NCBI GenBank assembly: GCA_963844325.1
Contig: CAWJNV010000001.1
Location: 496,001-560,000, forward strand
Direction of reading: 5' to 3'
Length of the DNA stretch: 64,000 nt
Origin: CADCTQ01 sp963844325
GTDB taxonomy: Bacteria; Bacteroidota; Bacteroidia; Cytophagales; 172606-1
Shown piece by piece: positions 1-8,799 of the stretch. A model generated the notes under the pieces. The model searched no databases and was not told where the DNA came from. It saw nothing but the letters and a program-made list of their open reading frames with translations. The translations under genes were made by a program, and so were the position numbers. The first letter of the stretch is position 1; every line of letters starts with the position of its first letter.

Positions 1-528
1 GGCAACGCCGGTCACGTGCGCCCCTTTCCGCTTGGCAATCTGGATGGCAAACATCCCGATTCCGCCCGACGCCCCGTTGATGAGCACCGTTGTTCCTTTG
101 CCCACCGTTGCCAGCCGGTCGAAGATTTGCACGGCGGCCACGCCTGCGGTGGGCATGGCGGCGGCTTGTTCGAAGGAGATGTTTTCGGGTTTAAGGGCAA
201 TGTCTTGCTCCCCAACCAGCAGGTATTCGGCCAACGCCCCGCCCTTGAAAGGGTCCAGGGAGCCAAACACCGCGTCGCCCGGCCGGAAACGCCCGACGCC
301 TTCACCCACCTGCTTCACGACGCCCGAGAAGTCGATGCCAATGCCTTTCGGAAATTTTGACCCCGACATCAGTTTCATTTTTCCTTCCATGATCTTCCAG
401 TCGAGGGGGTTCAAGGCAACGGCTTTTACCCCGATGAGCAGCTGCGTACCGGCCGGCTCCGGCACAGGGGCATCTGCCATTTCCAGCACCGCAACGCTGC
501 CGTAGTGGTCATAACTTACTTTTTTCAT
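1..528 (-). CDS. MDR-superfamily NAD(P)H:quinone oxidoreductase, C-terminus outside window
   Basis: The first 176 residues of a medium-chain dehydrogenase/reductase are visible; the gene runs off the left edge. The GroES-like domain covers about residues 1-130. The Rossmann glycine motif NGASGGIG is at 151-158, as in zeta-crystallin-type NAD(P)H-dependent quinone oxidoreductases. I see no cysteine ligands for zinc in the visible part, which favours the zinc-independent quinone-reductase branch. It starts one base after the pirin stop codon and is the last visible gene of the 3338-1 operon. By context it reduces electrophilic carbonyls or quinones; the substrate is unknown. Confidence 0.88.
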   Translation of the reverse strand, partial: MKKVSYDHYGSVAVLEMADAPVPEPAGTQLLIGVKAVALNPLDWKIMEGKMKLMSGSKFPKGIGIDFSGVVKQVGEGVGRFRPGDAVFGSLDPFKGGALAEYLLVGEQDIALKPENISFEQAAAMPTAGVAAVQIFDRLATVGKGTTVLINGASGGIGMFAIQIAKRKGAHVTGVA

Positions 529-529
529 C

Positions 530-1282
530 TTACGCTTTGTTTTGATTTCCGCTGTACATCCCGGTGGTGGTGTATTCGGCGTTTTTGTCGGTTACAAAAA
601 GCACCAGGTCGCTGGTTTGCCGGGCTTCAAAGTGGATTTCTTCGTTTTCCAGGAAAACGCTTTCGCCCTTGGCCAAAACCGTTTTTTCGTTCACCAGCAC
701 TTCTCCGCCGAATACGTAGAGCAGGCAGGAGGCATGTTCGGTGGAAAAGTGCGGCAGGGCCTGCCGCACGCCTTGCCGGAGGCGCATGTCGTACACCCAG
801 GTACTGCTCCTGATCTGCAGGGGTTGATTGTCTTCTTCACCGGCCAGGGCCCGCCATTGATCCAGGCTATGGGCTTCGGCAAACGCATGGAACTGTACCC
901 GCGGGGGCAACCCGCTTTTCCGGGGACGCAGAAATACCTGCAAGCCTTCTACTTCACCGCTTTCTTCCAGTACCAGCTCCTCGTGGTAAAAGCTGGAGCC
1001 GGCATTCATCAGCATCAGTTTTTTGCTGGAGATGATGTCGGAGAATCCCTCGGAATCCAGGTGTTTTACCTCGCCACTCCGCAGGTAGGTCAGGATTTCG
1101 TCGTTGCGGTGGGGGTGCATGGGAATGAGCGTACCGGGCGACACGCGGGCATGGTCGATTCGGCCGATGGTGCCGATGCCGGTATCGGAAGTAGCCAGGG
1201 CCTGCCCGGGCAACAGGATTTCGATGCCGAAGTCCCCCCGCTTACGGCTTATTTTCTGGGCATTTGAAATCTTCTGCATCAC
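530..1282 (-). CDS. Pirin family protein
   Basis: A 250-residue bicupin of normal pirin length. The N-terminal cupin carries the metal-binding HPHRNDEILTYL-type motif around residues 56-67. A conserved HEE follows near residues 100-102. The C-terminal half (about 150-240) is a second, weaker cupin. Pirins bind Fe(II); some members oxidise quercetin, others act as redox-sensitive co-regulators, and sequence alone does not decide between these. It begins 4 bp after the hydrolase stop and ends 1 bp before the reductase start, so translational coupling is likely. Confidence 0.88.
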   Translation of the reverse strand: MMQKISNAQKISRKRGDFGIEILLPGQALATSDTGIGTIGRIDHARVSPGTLIPMHPHRNDEILTYLRSGEVKHLDSEGFSDIISSKKLMLMNAGSSFYHEELVLEESGEVEGLQVFLRPRKSGLPPRVQFHAFAEAHSLDQWRALAGEEDNQPLQIRSSTWVYDMRLRQGVRQALPHFSTEHASCLLYVFGGEVLVNEKTVLAKGESVFLENEEIHFEARQTSDLVLFVTDKNAEYTTTGMYSGNQNKA

Positions 1283-1286
1283 GCGT

Positions 1287-2192
1287 TTAGGTATTCAGTT
1301 TGTCCCTTAAAAACCCGACGGCAAGTTGCATCGCCTCCTGGCCCATTGCGCCGGTGCCGAAAAAGCCGTGTACATTTTCGTAGTTCCGGTACACGACTTC
1401 CACGCCTGCTGCCTTGAGTTTGTCCGCGTAGGCCTTTCCCTCGTCGCGCAGGGGATCGTAGTTGGCGGTAATCATCAATGCCGGGGCGAGGCCCGAGAAG
1501 TCGGGCTGCCGCAAGGGGGATGCCTCGGCAAAGCGGGAAGCGTCGGTGATGAAATTGTCCCAAAACCACTTCATCATTTCGGCCGACAGGATGTAGCCTT
1601 CCTTGTTTTCCGTCCAGGACGCGTGCCCGGTGGAGTAGTGGTCGGTTACCGGGTAAGCCACCACCTGGGCCTTCAGGGCAATGCCTTCTGCCCTCAGTTG
1701 CTGCGCAACGGATAAGGCCATGTACCCGCCGGCACTGTCGCCGGCCACGGCCATCCGGGTGCCAATGCCTTTGTAGGTGCCGGCATTCCGGATCATCCAC
1801 CGGGTGGCAAGCAGGCTATCCTGCGGACCGGCCGGGTAGGGATGCTCCGGGGCCAGCCGGTACCCAACCGACATGACGACTGCATCGGCCTTCACGCTGA
1901 GCTGCCGGCAGATTTCGTCGTGCGTATCCAGGCTCATCAGCACGAAGCCGCCGCCGTGGAAATAGGCAATGACCGGAAAGGGTCCTTCGCCTTCCGGGAT
2001 GTAAATCCGGATGGGAACATCGGCATCGGGAATGGTGGTATTGATCACTTCACCCACCGGCGTGGGATGCGGGTTTTTGGGTGCGTGCTTCATGCCTTCC
2101 CTGGTCTGGGCCGGCTCCGCCAGGTGCAGCTTATCGAACCCCATTTGCCCGGCAAATGCGATTCCATTCAATACTTCTTGAGAAAGTGCCAT
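1287..2192 (-). CDS. HSL-family alpha/beta hydrolase (esterase/lipase)
   Basis: A 301-residue hydrolase with the oxyanion motif HGGGF at about 79-83 and the nucleophile elbow GDSAGG at 151-156 (Ser153). The acid is probably the Asp in the ANYDPLRDEG segment and the base the His in NVHGFF near the C-terminus. This is the hormone-sensitive-lipase group, which hydrolyses short acyl esters. No signal peptide is seen, so it is cytoplasmic. The MALSQEV start at 2192 is preferred over an upstream in-frame ATG at 2243, whose first 17 residues do not resemble the family. It lies 51 bp after the old-yellow-enzyme stop. Natural substrate unknown. Confidence 0.88.
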   Translation of the reverse strand: MALSQEVLNGIAFAGQMGFDKLHLAEPAQTREGMKHAPKNPHPTPVGEVINTTIPDADVPIRIYIPEGEGPFPVIAYFHGGGFVLMSLDTHDEICRQLSVKADAVVMSVGYRLAPEHPYPAGPQDSLLATRWMIRNAGTYKGIGTRMAVAGDSAGGYMALSVAQQLRAEGIALKAQVVAYPVTDHYSTGHASWTENKEGYILSAEMMKWFWDNFITDASRFAEASPLRQPDFSGLAPALMITANYDPLRDEGKAYADKLKAAGVEVVYRNYENVHGFFGTGAMGQEAMQLAVGFLRDKLNT

Positions 2193-2243
2193 AGGGTACA
2201 GGATGTTTTTTTTTCTTCTAAGTGATAAGCAATACCCATTCAC

Positions 2244-3338
2244 TTAGTTTACAGTGACGGGAGCCGGTGCCTGGGCCAGTACCGGGTAGTCGGTATAGCC
2301 TTTGGCGCCGGGCGTGTAGAGGGTGGTGTAGTCGGGTTGATTCAATGCTGCGCCTTCCGCAATGCGCGCATCCAGGTCCGGGTTGGCCAGGAAAGACCGG
2401 CCGAAGGCCACCAGGTCCGCAAAGCCGGCTTCCAGGGCCGCGGCTCCCGTTGCGGGGGTAAGGCCGTTGCATAAAATGAGGGTGCCGGAAAAAGCGGCGC
2501 GGATGGCATCGAAGGTCTTTTGCGGAATGGGGGCATTGACCCCAATGTGGATGTAGGCAATGCCGATCTCCTCCAGCCGTTGGGCCAGGTACGCGTAGGT
2601 CTCGTGCGTTTCCTGCTCGTCGTAGGCCGCCAGGTCGCCCAGCGCCGAAAAAGGAGAAAAGCGGATGCCTACTTTTTCGGCGCCAATGGCCTCAGCAACC
2701 CCTTTTGCCAGCGCCACTGCGAGGGCGGAACGCTTCCGGATGCTCCCGCCCCACTGGTCGGTGCGGGCGTTTACGTGCGGGTTGAGGAACTGCTCGATCA
2801 GGTAGCCGTTGGCGCCGTGCAGTTCAATGCCGTCAAAACCGGCCGCCATTGCATTTTTGGCGGCCTTTACGTGGCCCCTGATGATCTCCCCAATGCCTTC
2901 GGAGGTCAGCGTTACCGGTTCGGAGTGGTCCTGCGGGCCGGCCGTATCGGTAAAGATCTGCCCGGCCGCTTTGCGGGGCGATGCGCATACCAACTGGGCC
3001 CCGTCGGGCAGATTATCGGTGTGACCAATGCGGCCGGTGTGCATCAGTTGCACGAATATTTTGCCCTTGCCGGCGTGTACGGCGGCGGTCACTCTTTTCC
3101 ACCCCTCCGTTTGCGCCGCGGAGAAAATGCCCGGGATGCGGGGATAGCCCAACGCTTCCGGCGTCGGGGCGGTGCCTTCGGTGATGATGAGGCCGGCGCC
3201 GCTGCGCTGCCCGTAATATTCAGCCATCAGTTCATTGGGCAGATTACCCAGGGCCCGGCTGCGGGTCATGGGTGCCATCACCAGGTGATTTTTGAGCACC
3301 AGGGCTTTTTTGTGGTAGGGCGTTAATAGCTTGTTCAT
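2244..3338 (-). CDS. Old yellow enzyme family alkene reductase
   Basis: A 364-residue FMN-dependent TIM-barrel enzyme, the length typical of NemA/OYE proteins. It opens with the family signature around MAPMTRSRA (21-29). The substrate-binding pair His174/Asn177 lies in HGANGYL, followed by the conserved NPHVNARTDQWGGS stretch (187-199). OYEs use NADPH to reduce activated C=C bonds of enones, nitro compounds or maleimides. It is the first gene of a four-gene minus-strand operon with an esterase, a pirin and a quinone reductase, a set consistent with handling reactive electrophiles. No regulator is adjacent. No clear promoter was found in the 150 bp upstream. Confidence 0.92.
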   Translation of the reverse strand: MNKLLTPYHKKALVLKNHLVMAPMTRSRALGNLPNELMAEYYGQRSGAGLIITEGTAPTPEALGYPRIPGIFSAAQTEGWKRVTAAVHAGKGKIFVQLMHTGRIGHTDNLPDGAQLVCASPRKAAGQIFTDTAGPQDHSEPVTLTSEGIGEIIRGHVKAAKNAMAAGFDGIELHGANGYLIEQFLNPHVNARTDQWGGSIRKRSALAVALAKGVAEAIGAEKVGIRFSPFSALGDLAAYDEQETHETYAYLAQRLEEIGIAYIHIGVNAPIPQKTFDAIRAAFSGTLILCNGLTPATGAAALEAGFADLVAFGRSFLANPDLDARIAEGAALNQPDYTTLYTPGAKGYTDYPVLAQAPAPVTVN

Positions 3339-4244
3339 TGTTTGGGTTGTTTAAACAGAATGCGAATCCGGGCTTCGTTGTCGTGCATCACGCGCACCGG
3401 ATGGGTCGTTGCGTTTGACTTAGGGATAGCCAACCGGGTGCCACAAAAATTTTCGGGTGAAAGGGGCAACGGAAAGGCCGGTTCCTGGGCGCAGAAGCCT
3501 TTTTTGGATTCATTCCGGCGCCAATGGGGGCTTAAGCGGGTGGCCGCAGGCCGGATGATTTCTCATTTTTTAGGAATATCTCCGAAACCATCGGAGGCCG
3601 GGCAGGAAGGCGGATTCTGCGGCGCGTAGCTGCGCCGGGCTTTGCTTCTTTGGGAATGACAGCGGGAAGTAACGTGGTCAGTGAAATACCCCGTGTCGGT
3701 GTTTTCACCAGTATGTGAATAGCGGGTTGTATGGGTGCATCATTGCGATGTAGAGACGCCATTCATGGCGTCTGCACAGGAAGAGACGCCATAAATGAGA
3801 GGAAGAGACGCCATAAATGCGAGGAAGAGACGCCATAAATGAGAGGAAGAGACGCCATAAATGAGAGGAAGAGACGCCATAAATGGCGTCTGTACATTAT
3901 CCAAAGCGGGCCTTTGGCGGTTCTCCGGTTGAGATTGCTTCGTCAGGCTTACGCCCAAAACCAGCCCAGATTCCTCGCAATGACGCACCCCATACAACCC
4001 GCTGATCACACACAAACACCAACAACACCGCATTCAAAATGCGCGTTAAGCAGTTGAAAAAGCAGGGGTACCCTTGAAGGCAGCGTTGTCGAAAGCTCCG
4101 CAGGAGCGTCCTGTCCCATACAAACAGGTCGTTCCTACGGAACTCATGCGCGCAGGGGAACGACGTGCCAGGAACAGGGCGTCCCTCCGGGAATTGCTGA
4201 TTGTGCAGACCGAATGGGTAAGGTCTTCTCCCCTACCCGGGTGC
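3339..4244. other. 906-bp spacer made of dispersed-repeat-like sequence
   Basis: No gene is convincing here; short ORFs in several frames have repeat-like composition. Pieces resemble boilerplate repeats of bacterial chromosomes: a segment near 3625-3665 reading into GGGAATGAC, a segment near 3935-3985 running from GATTGCTTCGTC to CTCGCAATGAC, and a segment at 4060-4200 with CTCCGCAGGAGCG and GGTCGTTCCTACGGAACT. A CTCCGA-N5-TCGGAG stem lies at 3580-3596. The AGACGCCAT module is listed separately. That these pieces are dispersed elsewhere in the genome is an inference that needs the whole chromosome. Confidence 0.5.
3750..3895. repeat. AGACGCCAT palindrome module with 22-bp tandem half-sites
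   Basis: Two full palindromes (arms AGACGCCAT/ATGGCGTCT) at 3754-3773 and 3872-3891 bracket four tandem 22-bp units (3781-3868). Each unit carries only the left half-site, AGACGCCATAAATG, plus an AGAGGA-type linker. The third-to-fourth junction and the units themselves differ by a single base, so the tandem part looks recently amplified. The ends are also inverted (GTAGAGACGCC against GGCGTCTGTAC). No coding capacity is seen. Confidence 0.85.
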
Positions 4245-6263
4245 TTACTTGCTGATGCCCAGCTTTTGCATTCTCGACTCAAGGGTAGTAGGCTTCATGT
4301 TCAGCAGTTCGGCGGCCCCGCCTTTGCCCCGGATGCGCCACTTGGCTTTCTGGAGGATTGTCAGAATGTATTCCCGTTCGGTTTCCTGCTGCAAATGCTT
4401 GAGTTCGGTGATCGTTTGGGAGCGGACCGGGGAGAAGGGCTCCCGGGAGGCGGGGGGGTTGAGCACGAACTTATTGACCAGCGGCCGCCCCCATTCGAGC
4501 GGACTTTGCCGGTCGTTGATGATCACGGCCTGCTCGATCACGTTTTCCAACTCCCGGATGTTGCCCGGCCAGTCGTACTGCAACAGCTCCCTGACGGCGT
4601 TTTCGTGAATGCCGTGGTACGGCTTGCCCATCTTCCGGGAAAATTTCTGCCCGAAGAAATGAGCCAGCAGCGGAATGTCCTCCGGTCGTTCCCGCAGGGC
4701 CGGCAGGGAGATGGGAAACACACTCAGGCGGTAGTACAAGTCCAGCCGGAACCGGCCCTGCGCTACTTCGTTTTCCAGGTCCCGGTTGGTGGCTGCCACA
4801 ATGCGCACGTCGGTTTTGATGGGGCCTTTGCCGCCCAGCCGTTCGATCTCCTTTTCCTGGAGCACCCGCAGCAGCTTGGCCTGGAGGTCCAGGGGCATCT
4901 CCCCGATTTCATCCAGGAAGATGGTGCCCCCGTGGGCCAGCTCGAACTTGCCGGTGCGCCGCTCGGTGGCGCCGGTAAAGGCGCCTTTTTCGTGGCCGAA
5001 CAGTTCCGACTCGATCAGGTTGGCGGGCAGCGTCGCGCAGTTGACTTTCACCAGCAGCTTGCCCCGCCGGAGCGAGAGGTTATGTACGGCCCGGGCAATG
5101 AGTTCTTTGCCGGTGCCGCTCTCCCCCAGGATCAGCACCGAAGTATCGGCGGCGGCCACCTGGGTCACCTGGTTGAACACCCGCAGCAAAGAAGGACTGG
5201 TACCGATGATCTCCTCAAAGTTGGCCGTGGTTTTCGACTCCTCCTGGAGATAAGTGTTCTCCTGGCGCAGCCGTTCGCTCAGCCGCTCGATCTGGTCAAA
5301 GGCCAGCAGCCGGTCGATGGTCAGCGTGAGTGAGCCCCGCAGCCGTTCCATCAGTTGCAGGTGCCCGGGGGTGTAGCCGTCGGGCCGGCGGCTGAAAAAG
5401 GAAAGAAAAAAGGTGCCGTGCTGCGCCGTCCGCAGGGGCACGATCAGGTTGCTATGCAGCCGGAAGGTGCCGGCGATCAGGGCTTTCAGCGGGTTTTTCC
5501 GGCACACGGCCTCGAAGTCGGCGCCGTTGTAGAGGGAATCCCGGTCATAGTGAACCTGTTTCCGGACCTGTTGAAATTTTTCCAGGGTCAGCCCCGTCAT
5601 TTGCAGGAACTTTTCAGTGCCGATCACCTGGTATTCGTCGTGACCCGTGCGGTAAAAGCTCAATGAGCGGAAAGCATCCAGCTCTTTATCGATTTCCAGG
5701 CCCATGACCAGGAAGTCGGACGGGACGTGGGGCTGCAGCAGCCGGGTTACTGCCAGCAGCCGCTCCTCCCAGTCCCCGTCGCCGGAAAGGGTATCGGTGA
5801 GGGCAATCTGCAGCGTCTGCTCCTGGCGCAGGCGCAGTTCAATGCGGTGCGCGTGCCGGTAGAGGATCATTTGCAGGGTGATGAGCAGGTCTTTTTCGCG
5901 GAAAGGCTTCACGATAAACCCGTAGGGCTGGGTGGCTTTTACCTGCTCCAGCACGCTTTGGTTGGAGTTGGCCGACAGGTAGACGAAGGGAATTCCCGCC
6001 AGGGTCAACTGCCCGGCCAGGTCGATGCCGGTGCCCTTGCCCTGCAGAAAAATGTCCAGCAGGACCACGTCCGGCTTTTGGGCGGCAATGAGTTCCTGGG
6101 CTTCGCTTACCGACGCGGCAATGCCGGTGACCGAATAGCCGGCGTTTTCCAGGATGAACTGCAGGTCGTTGGCTACGACATATTCGTCTTCGACAATGAG
6201 GATGCGGCCCCCAATCTCAACGGCTGGCGTTTGGGCTTTAACTGAATTGTGCTTGGGTTGCAT
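4245..6263 (-). CDS. Sigma-54-type response regulator: receiver-GAF-AAA+-Fis
   Basis: 672 residues in four modules. Receiver: acidic pair Glu25/Asp26, phospho-acceptor Asp70, Lys119 in the IVKPF turn. A GAF-like sensor domain covers roughly 150-320. The AAA+ sigma-54 interaction domain has Walker A GESGTGKE at 380-387, the GAFTGA loop at 427-432 and Walker B IFLDEIGEM around 448-456. A Fis-type helix-turn-helix ends the protein (about 630-670). It should activate RpoN promoters when phosphorylated; the GAF domain adds a second input. Its start overlaps the end of the upstream kinase by 26 bp, so the two are almost certainly co-transcribed and a cognate pair. Confidence 0.93.
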   Translation of the reverse strand: MQPKHNSVKAQTPAVEIGGRILIVEDEYVVANDLQFILENAGYSVTGIAASVSEAQELIAAQKPDVVLLDIFLQGKGTGIDLAGQLTLAGIPFVYLSANSNQSVLEQVKATQPYGFIVKPFREKDLLITLQMILYRHAHRIELRLRQEQTLQIALTDTLSGDGDWEERLLAVTRLLQPHVPSDFLVMGLEIDKELDAFRSLSFYRTGHDEYQVIGTEKFLQMTGLTLEKFQQVRKQVHYDRDSLYNGADFEAVCRKNPLKALIAGTFRLHSNLIVPLRTAQHGTFFLSFFSRRPDGYTPGHLQLMERLRGSLTLTIDRLLAFDQIERLSERLRQENTYLQEESKTTANFEEIIGTSPSLLRVFNQVTQVAAADTSVLILGESGTGKELIARAVHNLSLRRGKLLVKVNCATLPANLIESELFGHEKGAFTGATERRTGKFELAHGGTIFLDEIGEMPLDLQAKLLRVLQEKEIERLGGKGPIKTDVRIVAATNRDLENEVAQGRFRLDLYYRLSVFPISLPALRERPEDIPLLAHFFGQKFSRKMGKPYHGIHENAVRELLQYDWPGNIRELENVIEQAVIINDRQSPLEWGRPLVNKFVLNPPASREPFSPVRSQTITELKHLQQETEREYILTILQKAKWRIRGKGGAAELLNMKPTTLESRMQKLGISK

Positions 6264-8565
6264 AGGAGTGGGTTGGGGTTGAATTGGCGAAGCGCACGCG
6301 AATGGTGAGCCCGTCGGCGCTTTCCAGTTTGAAAGTACCCTTGAGCTGCTTGCTGAGGCCCTTCATCAGGATCATGCCCAGCGTCCGGCAGCCGGAAAAG
6401 TCAAAATTCTCCCCGAGCCCGATGCCGTTGTCGGCGACGGTGAGCAGGAAGTTGTGTTCGTCGGCTTCCGCCAGGGTGACGGCGATCAGGCCCGGCCGGC
6501 CCCCGGGAAAAGCGTATTTGAGGGAATTGGTGACGGCCTCGTTGATGATCAGCCCCAGCGGCACGGCCACCGTCAGGTCGATGCCCACCGGCTCGATGGC
6601 AGCCTGGTACCGGACGTGGTCGCCGGCCTGGAAAGAATCAATCAGGTACTCGACTACTTCCCGCACGTAAGCCGGCATCTCGATCCGGGCAATGTTGTCG
6701 GATTTGTAGAGGTTCTGGTGGATGAGCGAGATGGCGTATACCCGTTGCTGGCTTTCCCGGATGGCGGAAAGTGCATTGTCGTCCTGGAGGCAGGCGGCCT
6801 GCGAGTTGAGCAGGCTCATCACGACCTGCAGGTTGTTTTTTACCCGGTGGTGCACCTCCCGGAGCAGCCATTCCTTTTCTTCCAGCAACGTACGTTTGTG
6901 GGTGAGCAGGTTTTCTTTTTCGGTAAGCAGCCCCTCCAGCGCGTCGTTTTTGTCGCGGATCTCTTCTTTCTGGTGCTGCAGCAGCCGGTTGCTCCGGATT
7001 TTGAGCCGGTAGCGGTTATGCATCACGATCAGCAGCAGGAGCAGCAGCAGGGCGCCGGCAATCAGGCTGTTGCGCTGAAATTCCCTTTGGCGGATGCTTG
7101 CCCGCTGCACCTGGTTTTCGTGGGTGAGCAGGGCAATGTTCTGCTCCTTTTCCTTGCTTTTGTGCTGGACCTGGAGGCTGGCTACCTGCTTGCTTTTCGT
7201 TTCGTTGAAGATCGAGTCGCTCAAGGCTTTGTAGCGTTGGTGGTGCGCAATGGCCTCCTTGTAGCGTCCCTGGGCGGAATCCACCCGGAAAAGCAGCAAA
7301 TGGATGTCCACCGCTCCCCGCAGGGTGCCTTCCCGGTCGTTGAGCCGCAGGGCCTGGTCGAGGTAGCGGCGGGCATGGGCGTACTGCTTCCGGACCAGGT
7401 AAAAATGGCCGATCCGCTGGTAGGTAAGGATTTTACGGGTCCCGTTTTCGTTCAGCTCGTTTTCGATGCGCAGCATGTGCCGGTAATGCTTTTCGGCGAG
7501 GGCGTATTGCTTCAGGGCCAGGTAGCACTCCGACAAAGCACTGGCTACTTCCAGCGTCGATTCCTGGTCTTTGGGGGAATAATTCTTTAGAATCTGCTGG
7601 TAAAAGGCGAGGGCTTCGCGGGCTTTTCCCTGGCTCAGCAGGTTGTTGGAAATGTTGCGGGCCGTAAGCAGGACCATGAACACGTTGTGCTCCTGCCGGA
7701 AGTGGGCCAGCGCTTTGTAGTGGAAGCCCATCGCCTCCTGCCACTGGTCTATCTCTTCGTGCAGCACGCCGAGCCGGCCGTAAAAGAGGCCGATGAAAGC
7801 CGTATCCCGGCTAGCCAGGGCACTCTCAACGGAGGCGAGGCCGTGCCCGATGGCTTCGTGGTAGTTGCCCATGTGCCGGTTTACGGCCACCAGCAGGTCC
7901 TGCGTGTAGTGCAGTTTCCGGTAGCCGGCCGAACGGTAGAGGGCGAGTACTTCCAGCAGTTCGCTCACCGCCTGGGCCGACTTGCCCTGCAAGTGGTGCA
8001 TGTCGGCAATGTTTTTGAGCAGGTAGGCTTCCTTTTCGGGATTGCCGGCCAGCCGGTACAGCCCCCGCGCCTGCTCGTAGCACCGGATCTTCTCGGGCAG
8101 CCCTTTGTCGGAGCGGTCGTACACTTCCCCCAGATAGTACCAGCCCTCGGCTTCCAGGGCCTGGTTGCCGGTCTGCCGGCCCAGCCGCCGGGCTCCCGTG
8201 ATGAGGGATACGGCCCCGGCGCCATCTCCCCGGTGGGCCGCAACCAGGCCCGATAAGTACCCGCCCCGGATTTTTCCCTGGGTATACCCCAACGCGTTGC
8301 TCAGCGCCAGCGCCTGCTTGAGGTAGCGGTCGGCACTGTCCACCCGGGCCGGGGCACTGTTGCGTTTGTTCAGTAAATCTTCGGCCAGGCGCAGCAATAC
8401 GCCCACCCGGCTGGTGTCGGGCCGGGCCTGGCGGAGCAGCATATGCAGGCTGTCCAGCGACGCCGGCCCCAGCAGCGGGTACAAAGGCTCCGCCCGCAGC
8501 CGGAGGTCCGGAAGGAGGACGCTCAGGACCAGGAAAACGCAGACGAGTCGGAGGCGAAAGGCCAT
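6238..8565 (-). CDS. TPR-repeat membrane histidine kinase (HisKA_2 type), copy 1
   Basis: 775 residues. An N-terminal signal/anchor (about 5-25) is followed by tandem TPR-like helical repeats to about 480, one membrane segment near 500-520, a coiled coil, then a HisKA_2 dimerisation box EVHHRVKNNLQ with His572/573 and a HATPase_c domain (DNGIGLG). The TPR part should be periplasmic, the kinase cytoplasmic. It overlaps the sigma-54 response regulator by 26 bp and follows a paralogous kinase (8800-11187) with the same layout, separated by a 234-bp spacer filled by an octamer inverted repeat. The signal sensed is unknown. Confidence 0.92.
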   Translation of the reverse strand: MAFRLRLVCVFLVLSVLLPDLRLRAEPLYPLLGPASLDSLHMLLRQARPDTSRVGVLLRLAEDLLNKRNSAPARVDSADRYLKQALALSNALGYTQGKIRGGYLSGLVAAHRGDGAGAVSLITGARRLGRQTGNQALEAEGWYYLGEVYDRSDKGLPEKIRCYEQARGLYRLAGNPEKEAYLLKNIADMHHLQGKSAQAVSELLEVLALYRSAGYRKLHYTQDLLVAVNRHMGNYHEAIGHGLASVESALASRDTAFIGLFYGRLGVLHEEIDQWQEAMGFHYKALAHFRQEHNVFMVLLTARNISNNLLSQGKAREALAFYQQILKNYSPKDQESTLEVASALSECYLALKQYALAEKHYRHMLRIENELNENGTRKILTYQRIGHFYLVRKQYAHARRYLDQALRLNDREGTLRGAVDIHLLLFRVDSAQGRYKEAIAHHQRYKALSDSIFNETKSKQVASLQVQHKSKEKEQNIALLTHENQVQRASIRQREFQRNSLIAGALLLLLLLIVMHNRYRLKIRSNRLLQHQKEEIRDKNDALEGLLTEKENLLTHKRTLLEEKEWLLREVHHRVKNNLQVVMSLLNSQAACLQDDNALSAIRESQQRVYAISLIHQNLYKSDNIARIEMPAYVREVVEYLIDSFQAGDHVRYQAAIEPVGIDLTVAVPLGLIINEAVTNSLKYAFPGGRPGLIAVTLAEADEHNFLLTVADNGIGLGENFDFSGCRTLGMILMKGLSKQLKGTFKLESADGLTIRVRFANSTPTHSYATQAQFS

Positions 8566-8608
8566 AAAACGCTAATTGACAATGCAGTGTGCAATTTGTA
8601 TTGACATA

Positions 8609-8782
8609 GGTTGGATGGCTGTATGGCTGTATGGCTGTATGGCTAAATGGTTTTGCTTACGCCCGCACCACTTCCCGACAATCAACCATTCAACAATCAA
8701 CCATTCAACCATTCAGCCATTCAGCCATATAGCCATATAGCCATTCAACCATCCAACCATCCAACCATATAGCCATCCAACC
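8609..8782. repeat. Octamer-built inverted repeat, locus 1
   Basis: The left arm (8609-8652) is tandem ATGGCTGT units; the right arm (about 8680-8782) is CAACCATT/CAGCCATT/TAGCCATA units. The outermost 12 bp are perfectly inverted (8609-8620 with 8771-8782). About 28 bp of unrelated sequence forms the loop. It ends 18 bp downstream of the second kinase's stop codon. It is one of four related loci in this window (also 13561, 50301, 63545). Confidence 0.85.
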
Positions 8783-8799
8783 ATGTACCCGTGGCCCCT

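Noticed and set aside
3781..3868. Tandem 22-bp units as a possible CRISPR array
   Set aside because: The units are adjacent with no spacers and no cas genes are present.
4046..4282. A 78-codon minus-strand ORF over the 4060-4200 repeat
   Set aside because: It overlaps the 3' end of the response-regulator gene and lies in repeat-like DNA; the product has no recognisable features.
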